From assembly GCF_000013885.1 (NCBI RefSeq), contig NC_007964.1, forward strand, positions 1-64,000: a stretch of DNA of 64,000 nucleotides, in the 5' to 3' direction. The notes under the pieces are model-generated. The model was not told where the DNA came from. It searched no databases and saw only the letters and a program-made list of their open reading frames with translations. Made by a program: the position numbers and the translations under genes. Position 1 is the stretch's first letter. Each line of letters begins with the position of its first letter. The stretch comes from Nitrobacter hamburgensis X14 (lineage in GTDB: Bacteria; Pseudomonadota; Alphaproteobacteria; Rhizobiales; Xanthobacteraceae). Of this stretch, positions 49,669-58,485 are shown one piece after another.

Positions 49669-50670
49669 ATGCCGGTGAAGAAGAAGCCTCTGGTTGTCGT
49701 CACGCGCAAGCTGCCGGACTCGATCGAGACCCGCATGCGCGAACTGTTCGACGCGCGGCTCAATCTCGACGACCAGCCGATGACGCCCGAACAACTCATG
49801 GAGGCCGTCCGCACCGCGGATATCCTGGTTTCGACGGTAACCGACGAGATCACCGGAAACGTCCTGAAACAGCCGGACTGCAAGGTGAAGCTGATCGCGC
49901 AGTTCGGCAACGGCGTCGACAATATCGATGTCGTCGCCGCGCACGAGCGCGGCATCACCGTCACCAACACGCCGAACGTTCTCACCGAAGACACCGCCGA
50001 CATGACCATGGCGCTGATTCTCGCGGTGCCGCGCCGCTTCATCGAGGGCGCCGCCATGCTGACCGCCGGCGGCGACTGGCCGGGCTGGTCGCCGACCTGG
50101 ATGCTCGGCCGTCGGTTAGGGGGCAAGCGGCTCGGCATCATCGGCATGGGCCGTATCGGCCAGGCGGTGGCACGCCGCGCCCGCGCCTTCGGCCTGCAGA
50201 TTCACTACCACAACCGCAAGCCGGTGGCGCCGAAGATCGCCGACGAACTCGGCGCGACCTATTGGGATTCGCTCGATCAGATGCTGGCGCGGATGGACAT
50301 CATCTCGGTGAACTGTCCGCATACCCCGGCCACCTTCCATCTGCTGTCGGCGCGCCGCCTCAAGCTGATCCGCAGGGACGCCTATGTCGTCAACACCGCG
50401 CGCGGCACGGTAATCGACGAGGACACGCTGACCAGGCTGATCGAGGCCGGCGAGATCGCCGGCGCGGCCCTCGACGTGTTCGAGCACGAACCCGCGGTCA
50501 ACCCGAGGCTGGTCCGCCTCGCCAAGGCCGGCAAGGTCGTGCTGCTGCCGCATATGGGCTCCGCCACCATCGAGGGCCGGGTCGAGATGGGCGAGAAGGT
50601 CATCATCAACATCCGCACCTTCCTCGACGCCCACAAGCCGCCGGACCGCGTGCTGCCGAACATGTTGTAA
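49669..50670 (+). CDS. D-2-hydroxyacid dehydrogenase (glyoxylate/hydroxypyruvate reductase type)
   Basis: NAD(P)-dependent dehydrogenase, 333 residues. The Rossmann motif is GIIGMGRIGQAVARRARAFG, and the catalytic Arg, Glu and His are in VNTARGTVIDEDTL, GEIAGAALDVFEHEP and LLPHMGSATIEGRVEMG. The N-terminus KKPLVVVTRKLPDSIETRMR fits the glyoxylate/hydroxypyruvate reductase (D-glycerate dehydrogenase) group. ATG at 49669 with AGAG upstream. The exact substrate is not proven. Confidence 0.9.
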   Translation: MPVKKKPLVVVTRKLPDSIETRMRELFDARLNLDDQPMTPEQLMEAVRTADILVSTVTDEITGNVLKQPDCKVKLIAQFGNGVDNIDVVAAHERGITVTNTPNVLTEDTADMTMALILAVPRRFIEGAAMLTAGGDWPGWSPTWMLGRRLGGKRLGIIGMGRIGQAVARRARAFGLQIHYHNRKPVAPKIADELGATYWDSLDQMLARMDIISVNCPHTPATFHLLSARRLKLIRRDAYVVNTARGTVIDEDTLTRLIEAGEIAGAALDVFEHEPAVNPRLVRLAKAGKVVLLPHMGSATIEGRVEMGEKVIINIRTFLDAHKPPDRVLPNML

Positions 50671-50817
50671 GAAGCGCTTCCGCAAAACCCGTTGCCGCAA
50701 AGGCCGGCGTGCCGGGTTTGCGTCAGGCGAAGCAATCCAGGGCCGCATAAAGGATTGGATTGCTTCGTCGGATTCGCCTCCTCGCAATGACGGCACGCGA
50801 ACCTGCGCCATCATCCG

Positions 50818-51618
50818 TCAGCGATATCCGCTCAGATCCCTGATGGTCGGGTGATCGCCGTTGAGCGGATTTGACGGATCGCGCCTGTAGTTCAGCGTCT
50901 CGAACCGCATCGCGCGCGCGTCCACCATCAGCAGGCGTCCGACCAGCCCCTCGCCGAATCCGACGATCTCGCGAATGACCTCCAGCGCCGTCATCGAGCC
51001 CAGCACGCCGGCCAGCGCGCCGAGGATGCCCGCTTGCTGGCAGCTTGGCACCGTGCCCTCCGGCGGCGGTTCGGGGAACAGGCAACGATAGGTCGGGTTG
51101 AACTCGCCGTCGGCATTTTTTTCGTGGCCGCGGATCGTCGTCAGCGATCCGTCGAACACCCCTAACGCGGCGGTCACCAGCGGCTTTTTTGCGAGAAAGC
51201 ACGCATCCGCCACCAGATAGCGCGTGGTAAAATTATCCGAGCCGTCGGCGACAATGTCGTAGTCGGCAAAAAGCGCCACCGCGTTCGCCGCATCCAGCCG
51301 CATATTGTGCGCGCGGAATGCGACGTGCGGGTTGAGCGCGCGGATTTTGTCCGCGGCGCTCTCGACCTTGGGGCTACCGATATCGGACGTCGCGTGAATG
51401 ATCTGGCGCTGCAAATTCGACAGCGTCACCACGTCGTCGTCGATCACGCCGAGCGTACCGACGCCGGCGGCGGCCAGATACATCAGCGCCGGCGCGCCGA
51501 GCCCCCCGGCTCCGATCATCAGCACGCGCGCGTTGCGCAGCGCGTTCTGGCCGGGGCCGCCGACCTCGCGCATCACGATGTGGCGGGCATAGCGTTCAAG
51601 TTCGTCAGCGCTCAGCAT
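50818..51618 (-). CDS. HesA/MoeB/ThiF family adenylyltransferase
   Basis: E1-like enzyme that adenylates the C-terminus of ubiquitin-like sulfur carriers (MoaD or ThiS). 266 residues: ATP site VLMIGAGGLGAPALMYLAAA, then VVTLSNLQRQIIHATSDIG and the Asp-containing VADGSDNFTTRYLVAD. MoeB-type length with no rhodanese domain. In the C-terminal part only one Cys-rich spot is seen (YRCLFPEPPPEG, then VPSCQQAGILGA), short of the full double CxxC. ATG at 51618; upstream codons lie next to copy 5 of the repeat. Confidence 0.9.
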   Translation of the reverse strand: MLSADELERYARHIVMREVGGPGQNALRNARVLMIGAGGLGAPALMYLAAAGVGTLGVIDDDVVTLSNLQRQIIHATSDIGSPKVESAADKIRALNPHVAFRAHNMRLDAANAVALFADYDIVADGSDNFTTRYLVADACFLAKKPLVTAALGVFDGSLTTIRGHEKNADGEFNPTYRCLFPEPPPEGTVPSCQQAGILGALAGVLGSMTALEVIREIVGFGEGLVGRLLMVDARAMRFETLNYRRDPSNPLNGDHPTIRDLSGYR

Positions 51619-51670
51619 CGTCCTGTCGTTCTCGTATCTCGGTCCAGCGCCGCAACGTGGCCTGAACCAG

Positions 51671-51776
51671 TTAGAGCGTTTTCGAGCGAAGTGGGTCCCG
51701 GTTCGCGTCAAGAAAACGCGTCAAATCATAAAGCTGGAGCCCGGCTTTGATTCCATCAAAGCCGGAATAGCTCTAG
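51671..51776 (-). repeat. Dispersed two-hairpin element, copy 5 (reverse)
   Basis: Reverse orientation. On its own strand helix 1 is CCGGCTTTGAT-GGA-ATCAAAGCCGG, changed from CTTCTGAT/ATCAGAAG in both arms, which is compensatory. Helix 2 is GCGTTTTC/GAAAACGC as in the consensus. It lies between divergent moeB-like and peptidoglycan-binding genes, and the end next to helix 1 carries CTAG. Confidence 0.85.
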
Positions 51777-51839
51777 CCGCTGTTACCGACCAGGCAGATG
51801 TGTTTCAATAGCGCCGTTTCAACGGGGACGAAAGCTGTC

Positions 51840-53186
51840 ATGCGAGCGACGATCGCCGCGGCATTGATGATCGTGACCACCGCGATTTACGCCGAGGCGC
51901 AGCCCGCCGGCACCAATGGGCGCGCCGGGACGAAGCCGTCCCCACCGGCCCACCCCGCGGTGCAAACTCCAGCCGATACCGCGAGCGCGATGACGCAGGC
52001 GGCGCGGCAGGCGCTGCAGTCTGACCTGGCATGGACCGGTCACTATAACGGCATCATCAACGGCGAGGTCAGCGACCGGCTGATCGCTGCGATCAAGGCG
52101 TTCCAGAAGGATCAGGGCGGCAAGCAGACCGGCGTGCTCAACCCGCAGGAACGCGGCGCGCTCGCCTCGGTCGCGCGGAAATCGCGGAGCAATGTCGGCT
52201 GGAAGACGGTGAGCGATGCCAGCACCGGCGTTCGGCTCGGCCTGCCGGCCCGGCTGGTGCCGCAGCGCTCGAGCGAGGGCGACGACACCAAATGGAGTTC
52301 GTCCACCGGCACCATCCAGATCCTGCTGACGCGCCGCAAGGACGCCGACCTCACGACCGCGAAACTCGCCGAGCACGAACGAAAGCAGCCCGCCGGCCGC
52401 AAGATCGCCTACAGCGCGATCAAGCCGGATGTCTTCGTGCTCTCGGGCACGCAGGGCCTGAAGAAATTCTACACGCGCGGCCAACTCCGCGGCAACGAGG
52501 CGCGCATCCTGACCGTCCTCTACGATCAGGCCACCGAAGGCACCATGGAGCCCGTGGTGATCGCGATGTCGAGCGCGTTCGACCCGTTCCCCGCGAACGG
52601 TCCGCCGCCGCGCAAGATCGTGGAATACGCAACGGGCGTGACCGTCAGCCGCGACGGCGCGATCCTCACCGGTGGCGACGTCACCGACGGATGCAAATCG
52701 ATTGTCGTCGCGGGCCACGGCAACGCCGACAGGATCGCCGACGACAAGGATCACGGCCTCGCCCTGCTGCGCATCTACGGCGCGCACGGATTGCAGCCGA
52801 TCGCGCTCGATGGCGGCGCGACCAAAGGCGGTCTCGCACTTGTCGGCATCGCAGACCCGCAAAACCAGGGCGGCGGCGCGGCCGTGAGCCAGGTCAAGGC
52901 ATCGGTTGCGCAAGGAGCGGACGGCGGCGAACCGGCGCTGTCGCCGGCGCCCGCATTGGGCTTTTCCGGCGCAGCGGCGCTCGATACCAACGGAAAGTTC
53001 GCGGGCCTTGCGCTACTGAAGCCGACGGACGTCGCCGGGCTTTCGGGTTCGGCGCCCGCAGCGCAGGCCGTGCTCGCACCAGTCGAGGCCGTGCAGGCCT
53101 TTCTGAAAGCGAACAAAGTGACGCCTGCAAGCGGATCATCCAACGCGAATGCCGCGGTGGTCCGCGTCATCTGTGTGCGGAAGTAA
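51840..53186 (+). CDS. Exported peptidoglycan-binding protein with degenerate trypsin-like domain
   Basis: 448-residue protein: signal peptide (about 1-20, MRATIAAALMIVTTAIYAEA), Pro-rich linker, a peptidoglycan-binding domain 1 (about 55-105, LAWTGHYNGIINGEVSDRLI), a middle domain, and a C-terminal trypsin/HtrA-like fold (about 275-448). Of the catalytic residues, the Asp region DHGLALLRIYG and the Ser region LGFSGAAALDTNGKFAGLAL are present. The His spot reads AILTGGDVTDG with Asp where TxxH is expected, so it is probably not a working protease. ATG at 51840; an alternative ATG at 51798 adds 14 residues. Confidence 0.85.
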   Translation: MRATIAAALMIVTTAIYAEAQPAGTNGRAGTKPSPPAHPAVQTPADTASAMTQAARQALQSDLAWTGHYNGIINGEVSDRLIAAIKAFQKDQGGKQTGVLNPQERGALASVARKSRSNVGWKTVSDASTGVRLGLPARLVPQRSSEGDDTKWSSSTGTIQILLTRRKDADLTTAKLAEHERKQPAGRKIAYSAIKPDVFVLSGTQGLKKFYTRGQLRGNEARILTVLYDQATEGTMEPVVIAMSSAFDPFPANGPPPRKIVEYATGVTVSRDGAILTGGDVTDGCKSIVVAGHGNADRIADDKDHGLALLRIYGAHGLQPIALDGGATKGGLALVGIADPQNQGGGAAVSQVKASVAQGADGGEPALSPAPALGFSGAAALDTNGKFAGLALLKPTDVAGLSGSAPAAQAVLAPVEAVQAFLKANKVTPASGSSNANAAVVRVICVRK

Positions 53187-53228
53187 GTCGTCGCGTTCGC
53201 TCGGTCGGCGTTGGCTGGCCGAACCAGG

Positions 53229-54110
53229 CTACTTCTGACAAACCGGACACCAGAACGTCGAACGTCCGTTCTGCGTAAAACGCTTTACCGTGCCCCTGCA
53301 TGTCGGCGTCCGGCATTTTTCGCCCTCGCGGTCGTAGACCCGAAACGAATGCTGGAAGTAACCCAGTTCGCCCGTGGTCTGGCGATGATCGCGCAGCGAC
53401 GATCCGCCGGCCTTGATCGCCTGATTGAGCACGTCGTGAATGGCCTCGACCAACCGTCCGGCACGATCGGCCGGCCCCCCCGTTTTCGAAGCCAGCGTCG
53501 CGGCGAGACGACGCGGCGACAGGTGTGCGCGAAACAGCGCCTCGCACACATAGATGTTGCCCAGCCCCGCGACCACGCGCTGGTCGAGCAGCGCGGCCTT
53601 GAGGCTGGTCTTTTTGTCGCGGCACGCGCGCGCCAGCATCGCCGCGTCGAATTCGTTGCCGAGCGGCTCCGGGCCGAGCCCTTTCAGCAGCGGCTCGTCG
53701 TTGAGCACCGTGCGGGCGATGACCTTCATGTAGCCGAACCGGCGCGGATCGTTGAAGATCACGCTGGCGCCCGACGACATCGTAAAACTCACATGGTCGT
53801 GGGCGCGGTCCTCGTTGCGCGGATGGTGACAATCGCCCGGAGCCGTGGCACCGGCCGCATCAATCACGCGGAACGAGCCGGACATGCCGAGATGCATCAA
53901 CAGCACGTCGCCGGAGGCGAGGTCCGCCAACAGGTATTTGGCCCGCCGCCCGAGCCCGGTCACGGTCTGGCCCTCCAGGCGGGCGACAAAATCGGTCTGG
54001 AACGGAAACCGCAGGTCCTTGCGACGGGTCTCAGCGCGAACGATGGTCGCGCCCTCCATGGCAGGCTGCAAGCCGCGACGAACGGTTTCGACTTCGGGGA
54101 GTTCGGGCAT
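53229..54110 (-). CDS. mutM: Formamidopyrimidine-DNA glycosylase MutM (Fpg)
   Basis: Bifunctional glycosylase/AP lyase removing 8-oxoguanine. Starts MPELPEVETVRRGLQPAMEG with the catalytic Pro2 and Glu3. The helix-two-turn-helix is around KAALLDQRVVAGLGNIYVCE, and the C-terminal zinc finger has Cys in CRTPTCRGTVKRF and FWCPVCQK. 293 residues, complete. Divergent from ubiE. Confidence 0.97.
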   Translation of the reverse strand: MPELPEVETVRRGLQPAMEGATIVRAETRRKDLRFPFQTDFVARLEGQTVTGLGRRAKYLLADLASGDVLLMHLGMSGSFRVIDAAGATAPGDCHHPRNEDRAHDHVSFTMSSGASVIFNDPRRFGYMKVIARTVLNDEPLLKGLGPEPLGNEFDAAMLARACRDKKTSLKAALLDQRVVAGLGNIYVCEALFRAHLSPRRLAATLASKTGGPADRAGRLVEAIHDVLNQAIKAGGSSLRDHRQTTGELGYFQHSFRVYDREGEKCRTPTCRGTVKRFTQNGRSTFWCPVCQK

Positions 54111-54195
54111 CGTCGGCGTTCACCTTGGGGGATGGACGTGATAGCGCCATTGCGGCAGGCGCGCTATGGTCCGCCCAGTCAGAGCAACGGGATTA

Positions 54196-54963
54196 ATGAG
54201 TATGGATCAGCCGGGCGACACCACGCATTTCGGCTTCAGGGACGTCCCCCTGGGGGACAAGCAGACGCTGGTGAACGGCGTGTTTCACAACGTGGCGCAG
54301 CGCTACGACCTGATGAACGATCTGATGTCCGCAGGGCTGCACCGGGTCTGGAAAGACGCGACCATCACGGCCCTCAACCCGCCGCGCAACGATACGCCGT
54401 TCGCGCTGCTCGACGTCGCCGGCGGCACCGGGGACATCGCCTTCCGCGCGGCAAAAGCCGCAGGGCTTGGATTTCGGGCCACCGTCTGCGACATCAATCC
54501 GGACATGCTTGCGGTCGGCCACGAGCGCGCGATCAAGCAGCATCTCGATCATCAGGTGTCGTTCGTCGAAGGCAACGCCGAGACGCTGGCGTTCGCAGAC
54601 CGCAGTTTTGACGCCTACACCATCGCCTTCGGCATCCGCAACGTGCCGCGGATCGACAGCGCGCTGCGCGAGGCGTTTCGCGTGCTGAAACCGGGCGGCC
54701 GGTTTCTCTGCCTCGAATTCTCGACGGTCGATGTGCCCGGGCTCGACAAAATCTACGACCTGTTTTCCTTCAAGGTGATCCCGCCGCTCGGCCGCGCCGT
54801 TACCGGCGACGCCGACTCCTATCAGTATCTGGTCGAGTCGATCCGCAAGTTTCCGAAACCGAATGCCTTCGCCGACATGATCCGTGACGCCGGCTTCGCG
54901 CGCGTTACCTGGCAAGTCCTCTCGGGCGGCATCGTCGCACTGCACTCGGGCTGGCGTTTGTGA
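54196..54963 (+). CDS. ubiE: Ubiquinone/menaquinone methyltransferase UbiE
   Basis: SAM-dependent C-methyltransferase of ubiquinone synthesis. 255 residues. SAM motif LLDVAGGTGDIAFRAAKAAG, then IAFGIRNVPRIDSALREAFR and PGGRFLCLEFSTVD, the UbiE signatures. ATG at 54196 (MSMDQPGDTTHFGF); the next ATG two codons on is an equal choice. The TGA stop overlaps the GTG of ubiB, so they are coupled. Confidence 0.96.
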   Translation: MSMDQPGDTTHFGFRDVPLGDKQTLVNGVFHNVAQRYDLMNDLMSAGLHRVWKDATITALNPPRNDTPFALLDVAGGTGDIAFRAAKAAGLGFRATVCDINPDMLAVGHERAIKQHLDHQVSFVEGNAETLAFADRSFDAYTIAFGIRNVPRIDSALREAFRVLKPGGRFLCLEFSTVDVPGLDKIYDLFSFKVIPPLGRAVTGDADSYQYLVESIRKFPKPNAFADMIRDAGFARVTWQVLSGGIVALHSGWRL

Positions 54964-56528
54964 TCTCCGCATTGACTCATGCCGCGCGGCTGGCCCGCGC
55001 CGCGTTCGTGTTCGCGCGCGAGGGCGTGTTCGGCGTCGTCGATCCCTCGCTGGTGCCGCCGCCCGGACAACTCGCGCTGCGCATGGCCCGGCTGATCGAG
55101 CGCCGCGGCGCGAAATCCGGACCGCGGCTGACGCGCGCGCTGACGCGGCTCGGGCCGGCCTATCTCAAGCTCGGGCAGTTCCTGGCCACGCGTCCCGATG
55201 TCATTGGCGTCGCCATGGCCCGCGATCTGGAAAGCCTGCAGGACCGGCTGCCGCCGTTTTCGCAGGCCGAGGCCGAAGCGGTGGTCGCGGCGGCGCTGGA
55301 AAGGCCCGTGGCACAGGCCTTCGCAAGTTTCGGACCGTCGGTGGCGGCGGCCTCGATCGCGCAGGTCCATCGTGGCGAGGTCGAGAAGGGCGGCGTCCGC
55401 AAACAGGTTGCGGTCAAGGTGCTGAGGCCCAACGTCGCCTCGCGCTTCCGACGCGACCTCTCGGATTTCTTTTTCGTCGCCAACAAGGCCGAAGCGCATT
55501 CCGCCGAAGCGCGGCGGCTGCGCCTCGTCGAAGTCATCAACACCATGTCGCGATCGGTGGCGATGGAAATGGACTTGCGGCTGGAAGCGGCCGCGCTGTC
55601 GGAAATGGCGGAGAACACCCGCGACGATCCCGACTTCCGCGTCCCCACGGTGGACTGGGACCGCACCACCCACAACGTGCTGACCATGGAGTGGATCGAG
55701 GGCATCGCGCTGAACGATCATGCCCGCCTTGCGCAATCGCAGATCGACCTGCCCGAGCTGGGCCGCAACGTGATCCAGAGCTTTCTGCGCCATGCGCTGC
55801 GCGACGGCTTCTTCCACGCCGACATGCATCCCGGCAACCTGTTCGTCGACGATTCGGGCCGTCTAGTCGCCGTCGACTTCGGCATCATGGGGCGGCTTGG
55901 GTTAAAGGAGCGGCGCTTCCTGGCGGAGATCCTGCTCGGCTTCATCACCCGCGACTACCGCCGCGTCGCCGAGGTGCACTTCGAGGCCGGCTACGTGCCG
56001 GGCCATCACTCGGTGGAAAATTTCGCGCAAGCCATCCGCGCCATCGGCGAGCCGATTCACAGTCGCACCGCCGAGGAAATCTCGATGGCCAAGCTGCTGA
56101 CGCTGCTGCTCGAGGTCACCGGCCTGTTCGACATGCAGACGCGCCCCGAACTGATCCTGCTGCAAAAAACCATGGTGGTGGTCGAAGGCGTGGCGCGCAG
56201 CTTCGATCCCAAGCTGGACATCTGGACGGTGGCCGATCCCGTGGTCCGCGAATGGATCACGCAAAACCTCGGTCCGCTCGGACGGGTGCAGGGCGCGCTG
56301 GCCGGCGCCGGCGAGCTTGGCCGCCTGCTCGGCGGGCTGCCCGCACTCGCCTCGCGAACGGTCTCTCTTATCGAGCAATTCGAGACGATGGCTCGCGAAG
56401 GGCTGACATTGGGACCTGCCACCATCGCGGAGATCAAGCGGGCCGAGGCGCGCAGTCACCGCTGGAGTATCCTGGCGCTCTGGGTGATTGCGGCTGCGCT
56501 GGTGGGACTGCTCTGGACAACCCATTGA
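54960..56528 (+). CDS. ubiB: Ubiquinone biosynthesis regulatory protein kinase-like UbiB
   Basis: Atypical kinase-like ATPase (ABC1/ADCK family) required for aerobic ubiquinone synthesis, membrane-bound by its C-terminus. 522 residues. The Ala-rich loop region is GPSVAAASIAQVHRGEV and the Lys is in KQVAVKVLRPNVAS. The KxGQ motif is AYLKLGQFLATRPDVIG, the catalytic loop HADMHPGNLFVDDSGRLVAV with DFGIMG. The C-terminal helix is WSILALWVIAAALVGLLW. GTG start at 54960 overlaps the ubiE stop. Confidence 0.96.
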   Translation: MISALTHAARLARAAFVFAREGVFGVVDPSLVPPPGQLALRMARLIERRGAKSGPRLTRALTRLGPAYLKLGQFLATRPDVIGVAMARDLESLQDRLPPFSQAEAEAVVAAALERPVAQAFASFGPSVAAASIAQVHRGEVEKGGVRKQVAVKVLRPNVASRFRRDLSDFFFVANKAEAHSAEARRLRLVEVINTMSRSVAMEMDLRLEAAALSEMAENTRDDPDFRVPTVDWDRTTHNVLTMEWIEGIALNDHARLAQSQIDLPELGRNVIQSFLRHALRDGFFHADMHPGNLFVDDSGRLVAVDFGIMGRLGLKERRFLAEILLGFITRDYRRVAEVHFEAGYVPGHHSVENFAQAIRAIGEPIHSRTAEEISMAKLLTLLLEVTGLFDMQTRPELILLQKTMVVVEGVARSFDPKLDIWTVADPVVREWITQNLGPLGRVQGALAGAGELGRLLGGLPALASRTVSLIEQFETMAREGLTLGPATIAEIKRAEARSHRWSILALWVIAAALVGLLWTTH

Positions 56529-56554
56529 TTTGATCGCGATGCAATCAATATGAT

Positions 56555-56583
56555 GATATCGATGCTATCGAATGTGATATCGA
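56555..56583 (+). promoter_or_regulatory. Three direct TATCGA boxes upstream of the RHH-CoaBC gene
   Basis: GATATCGA (56555-56562), GCTATCGA (56564-56571) and GATATCGA (56576-56583) lie in the 62-base gap between ubiB and the fusion gene, the last one only 7 bases before the ATG. Spacing is 9 and 12 bases, and the first two could be bound side by side. Ribbon-helix-helix antitoxins usually bind such repeats in their own promoters, so this is a candidate operator for the fused RHH domain. Confidence 0.55.
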
Positions 56584-56590
56584 AAGAATC

Positions 56591-58030
56591 ATGGCCAGTC
56601 TCACCGTCCGCAAACTCGACGACGCCATCAAGGCCGAGCTGCGACTGCGCGCCGCCCGCAACGGCCGTTCGGTCGAGGATGAGGTCCGCGTTATCCTGAG
56701 GGAGGCGGCAACCGTCACGTCCTCGACCGTCGCCACGGGCAATCGCGCCGCCCGCAATGCAGCAATCCCAGCCGGCCGAAATTCATTCCATCAGTCCAAT
56801 GGCTTGCGTAACATAACGCTGATCATCGGCGGCGGTATTGCCGCCTACAAGGCGCTCGATCTGATCCGGCGGCTGAAGGAGCGCGGCTTTATTGTGCGGT
56901 GCGTCATGACGAATGCTGCGCAGCAATTCGTCACCCCGCTGAGCGCCGGCGCGCTGGCCGGCACCCACGCCTACACCGACCTGTTCGATCCCGGCAGCGA
57001 ATTCGATGCCGGCCATATCCGGCTCGCGCGCGACTGCGACCTGATCGTGGTGGCGCCCGCCACCGCCGACCTGATGGCAAAGATGGCGCACGGGTTGGCC
57101 TCCGATCTCGCCACCGCGATCCTGCTCGCCGCCGACAAGCCGATCCTGCTGGCGCCGGCGATGAACCCGCTGATGTGGAACAACCCGGCGACACGCCGCA
57201 ACGTGGCGCAGCTCGCGCGCGACGGCGTCGCGATGATCGGCCCCAATGCCGGCAAGATGGCGGAAGCCGGCGAGGCCGGCGTCGGCCGCATGGCCGAGCC
57301 GACGGAGATCGCGACAGCGGCCGCGCGGATTCTCGGACCCGCGCGACCGCAACCGCTCGAGGGCAAGCGTGTGCTGGTCACGGCCGGTCCAACCCGCGAG
57401 CCGATCGATCCGGTGCGCTATATCGCCAACCGTTCTTCCGGCAAGCAGGGGTTTGCCATTGCTGCGGCGGCGCAGGCGGCCGGGGCCGAGGTGACGCTGA
57501 TTTCGGGGCCGGTCGATCTCGACGATCCCGCAGGCGTCACGGTGGCGCACGTCGAATCGGCGCGAGAGATGCTGGCGGCGGTCGAAGCGGCACTGCCCGC
57601 CGACATCGCGATCTTCACGGCCGCGGTCGCCGACTGGCGGGTCGCCCACGAAGGCGCGCAGAAACTGAAGAAGACCGCGGCCGGGATGCCGCCGCTGCAA
57701 CTGGTCGAGAACCCCGACATTCTGGCAACGATCTCGAAGCTGCGCGACACGCGTCCGCCTCTCGTTATCGGTTTCGCCGCCGAAACCGAGCATCTCATCG
57801 ACAACGCCAGGGCAAAATTCGCGCGCAAGGGCTGCGACTGGATGGTCGCCAACGACGTCTCGCCCGGGACCGGCGTGATGGGCGGCGATCGCAACACGGT
57901 GCATTTGCTGACGCGTGACGGGGTCGGCGACGAGATCAAGGCCGAGTCCTTTCCCGTCATGACCAAGGAAGATGTTGCCGCAATGCTGATCGAACGCATC
58001 GTCTCGACCGTGACGGATCAGCCGACATGA
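56591..58030 (+). CDS. coaBC: RHH-CoaBC fusion: phosphopantothenoylcysteine synthetase/decarboxylase
   Basis: Bifunctional enzyme of CoA synthesis, from 4'-phosphopantothenate to 4'-phosphopantetheine. 479 residues, longer than the usual 400. Residues 1-42 (MASLTVRKLDDAIKAELRLR, then NGRSVEDEVRVILREA) match a FitA/StbC-type ribbon-helix-helix DNA-binding antitoxin domain, followed by a linker (43-72). The CoaC part starts at NITLIIGGGIAAYKALDLIR. It has H142 in EFDAGHIRLA and LAPAMNPLMW. The stretch KMAEAGEAGVGRM (223-234) has Ala226 where E. coli has catalytic Cys158. CoaB starts near 250 with VTAGPTREPIDPVRYIANRS. dut overlaps its stop. ATG at 56591. Confidence 0.93.
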   Translation: MASLTVRKLDDAIKAELRLRAARNGRSVEDEVRVILREAATVTSSTVATGNRAARNAAIPAGRNSFHQSNGLRNITLIIGGGIAAYKALDLIRRLKERGFIVRCVMTNAAQQFVTPLSAGALAGTHAYTDLFDPGSEFDAGHIRLARDCDLIVVAPATADLMAKMAHGLASDLATAILLAADKPILLAPAMNPLMWNNPATRRNVAQLARDGVAMIGPNAGKMAEAGEAGVGRMAEPTEIATAAARILGPARPQPLEGKRVLVTAGPTREPIDPVRYIANRSSGKQGFAIAAAAQAAGAEVTLISGPVDLDDPAGVTVAHVESAREMLAAVEAALPADIAIFTAAVADWRVAHEGAQKLKKTAAGMPPLQLVENPDILATISKLRDTRPPLVIGFAAETEHLIDNARAKFARKGCDWMVANDVSPGTGVMGGDRNTVHLLTRDGVGDEIKAESFPVMTKEDVAAMLIERIVSTVTDQPT

Positions 58031-58485
58031 GCGGTGCGATCAGAATCGACGCCCAGCAACTGCCTCACGCCGAGGGTCTTCCGCTGCCGGCCTACCACAG
58101 CAGCCAGGCCGCCGGTCTCGACCTCATGGCCGCAGTTCCAGAACAGACGCCGCTGGTTCTCGCAGCCGGACAATACGCGATGGTCCCGACCGGGCTGATC
58201 ATCGCATTGCCCGATGGGTTCGAGGCGCAGGTGCGGCCGCGCTCCGGCCTCGCCGCCAAGCACGGCGTCACCGTGCTGAATTCGCCCGGCACCGTGGACG
58301 CCGACTATCGGGGCGAGATCAACGTGCTCCTCGTCAACCTCGGCAATGCGCCGTTCACGATCCGGCGCGGCGAGCGCATCGCGCAGATGATCGTGGCGCC
58401 GGTGACGCGCGTGGAACTCGCGCGCGCGGTATCGCTGTCGGCCACTTCACGCGGCAGCGGCGGATTCGGCTCGACCGGGCGCTAA
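58027..58485 (+). CDS. dut: Deoxyuridine 5'-triphosphate nucleotidohydrolase
   Basis: Trimeric dUTPase that hydrolyses dUTP to dUMP and keeps uracil out of DNA. 152 residues with the five motifs: SQAAGLDLMAAV, RPRSGLAAKHGV, VLNSPGTVDADYRGEINVLL, RRGERIAQMIVAPV and the C-terminal SRGSGGFGSTGR. ATG overlaps the coaBC stop (ATGA), so translation is coupled. Confidence 0.97.
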   Translation: MSGAIRIDAQQLPHAEGLPLPAYHSSQAAGLDLMAAVPEQTPLVLAAGQYAMVPTGLIIALPDGFEAQVRPRSGLAAKHGVTVLNSPGTVDADYRGEINVLLVNLGNAPFTIRRGERIAQMIVAPVTRVELARAVSLSATSRGSGGFGSTGR

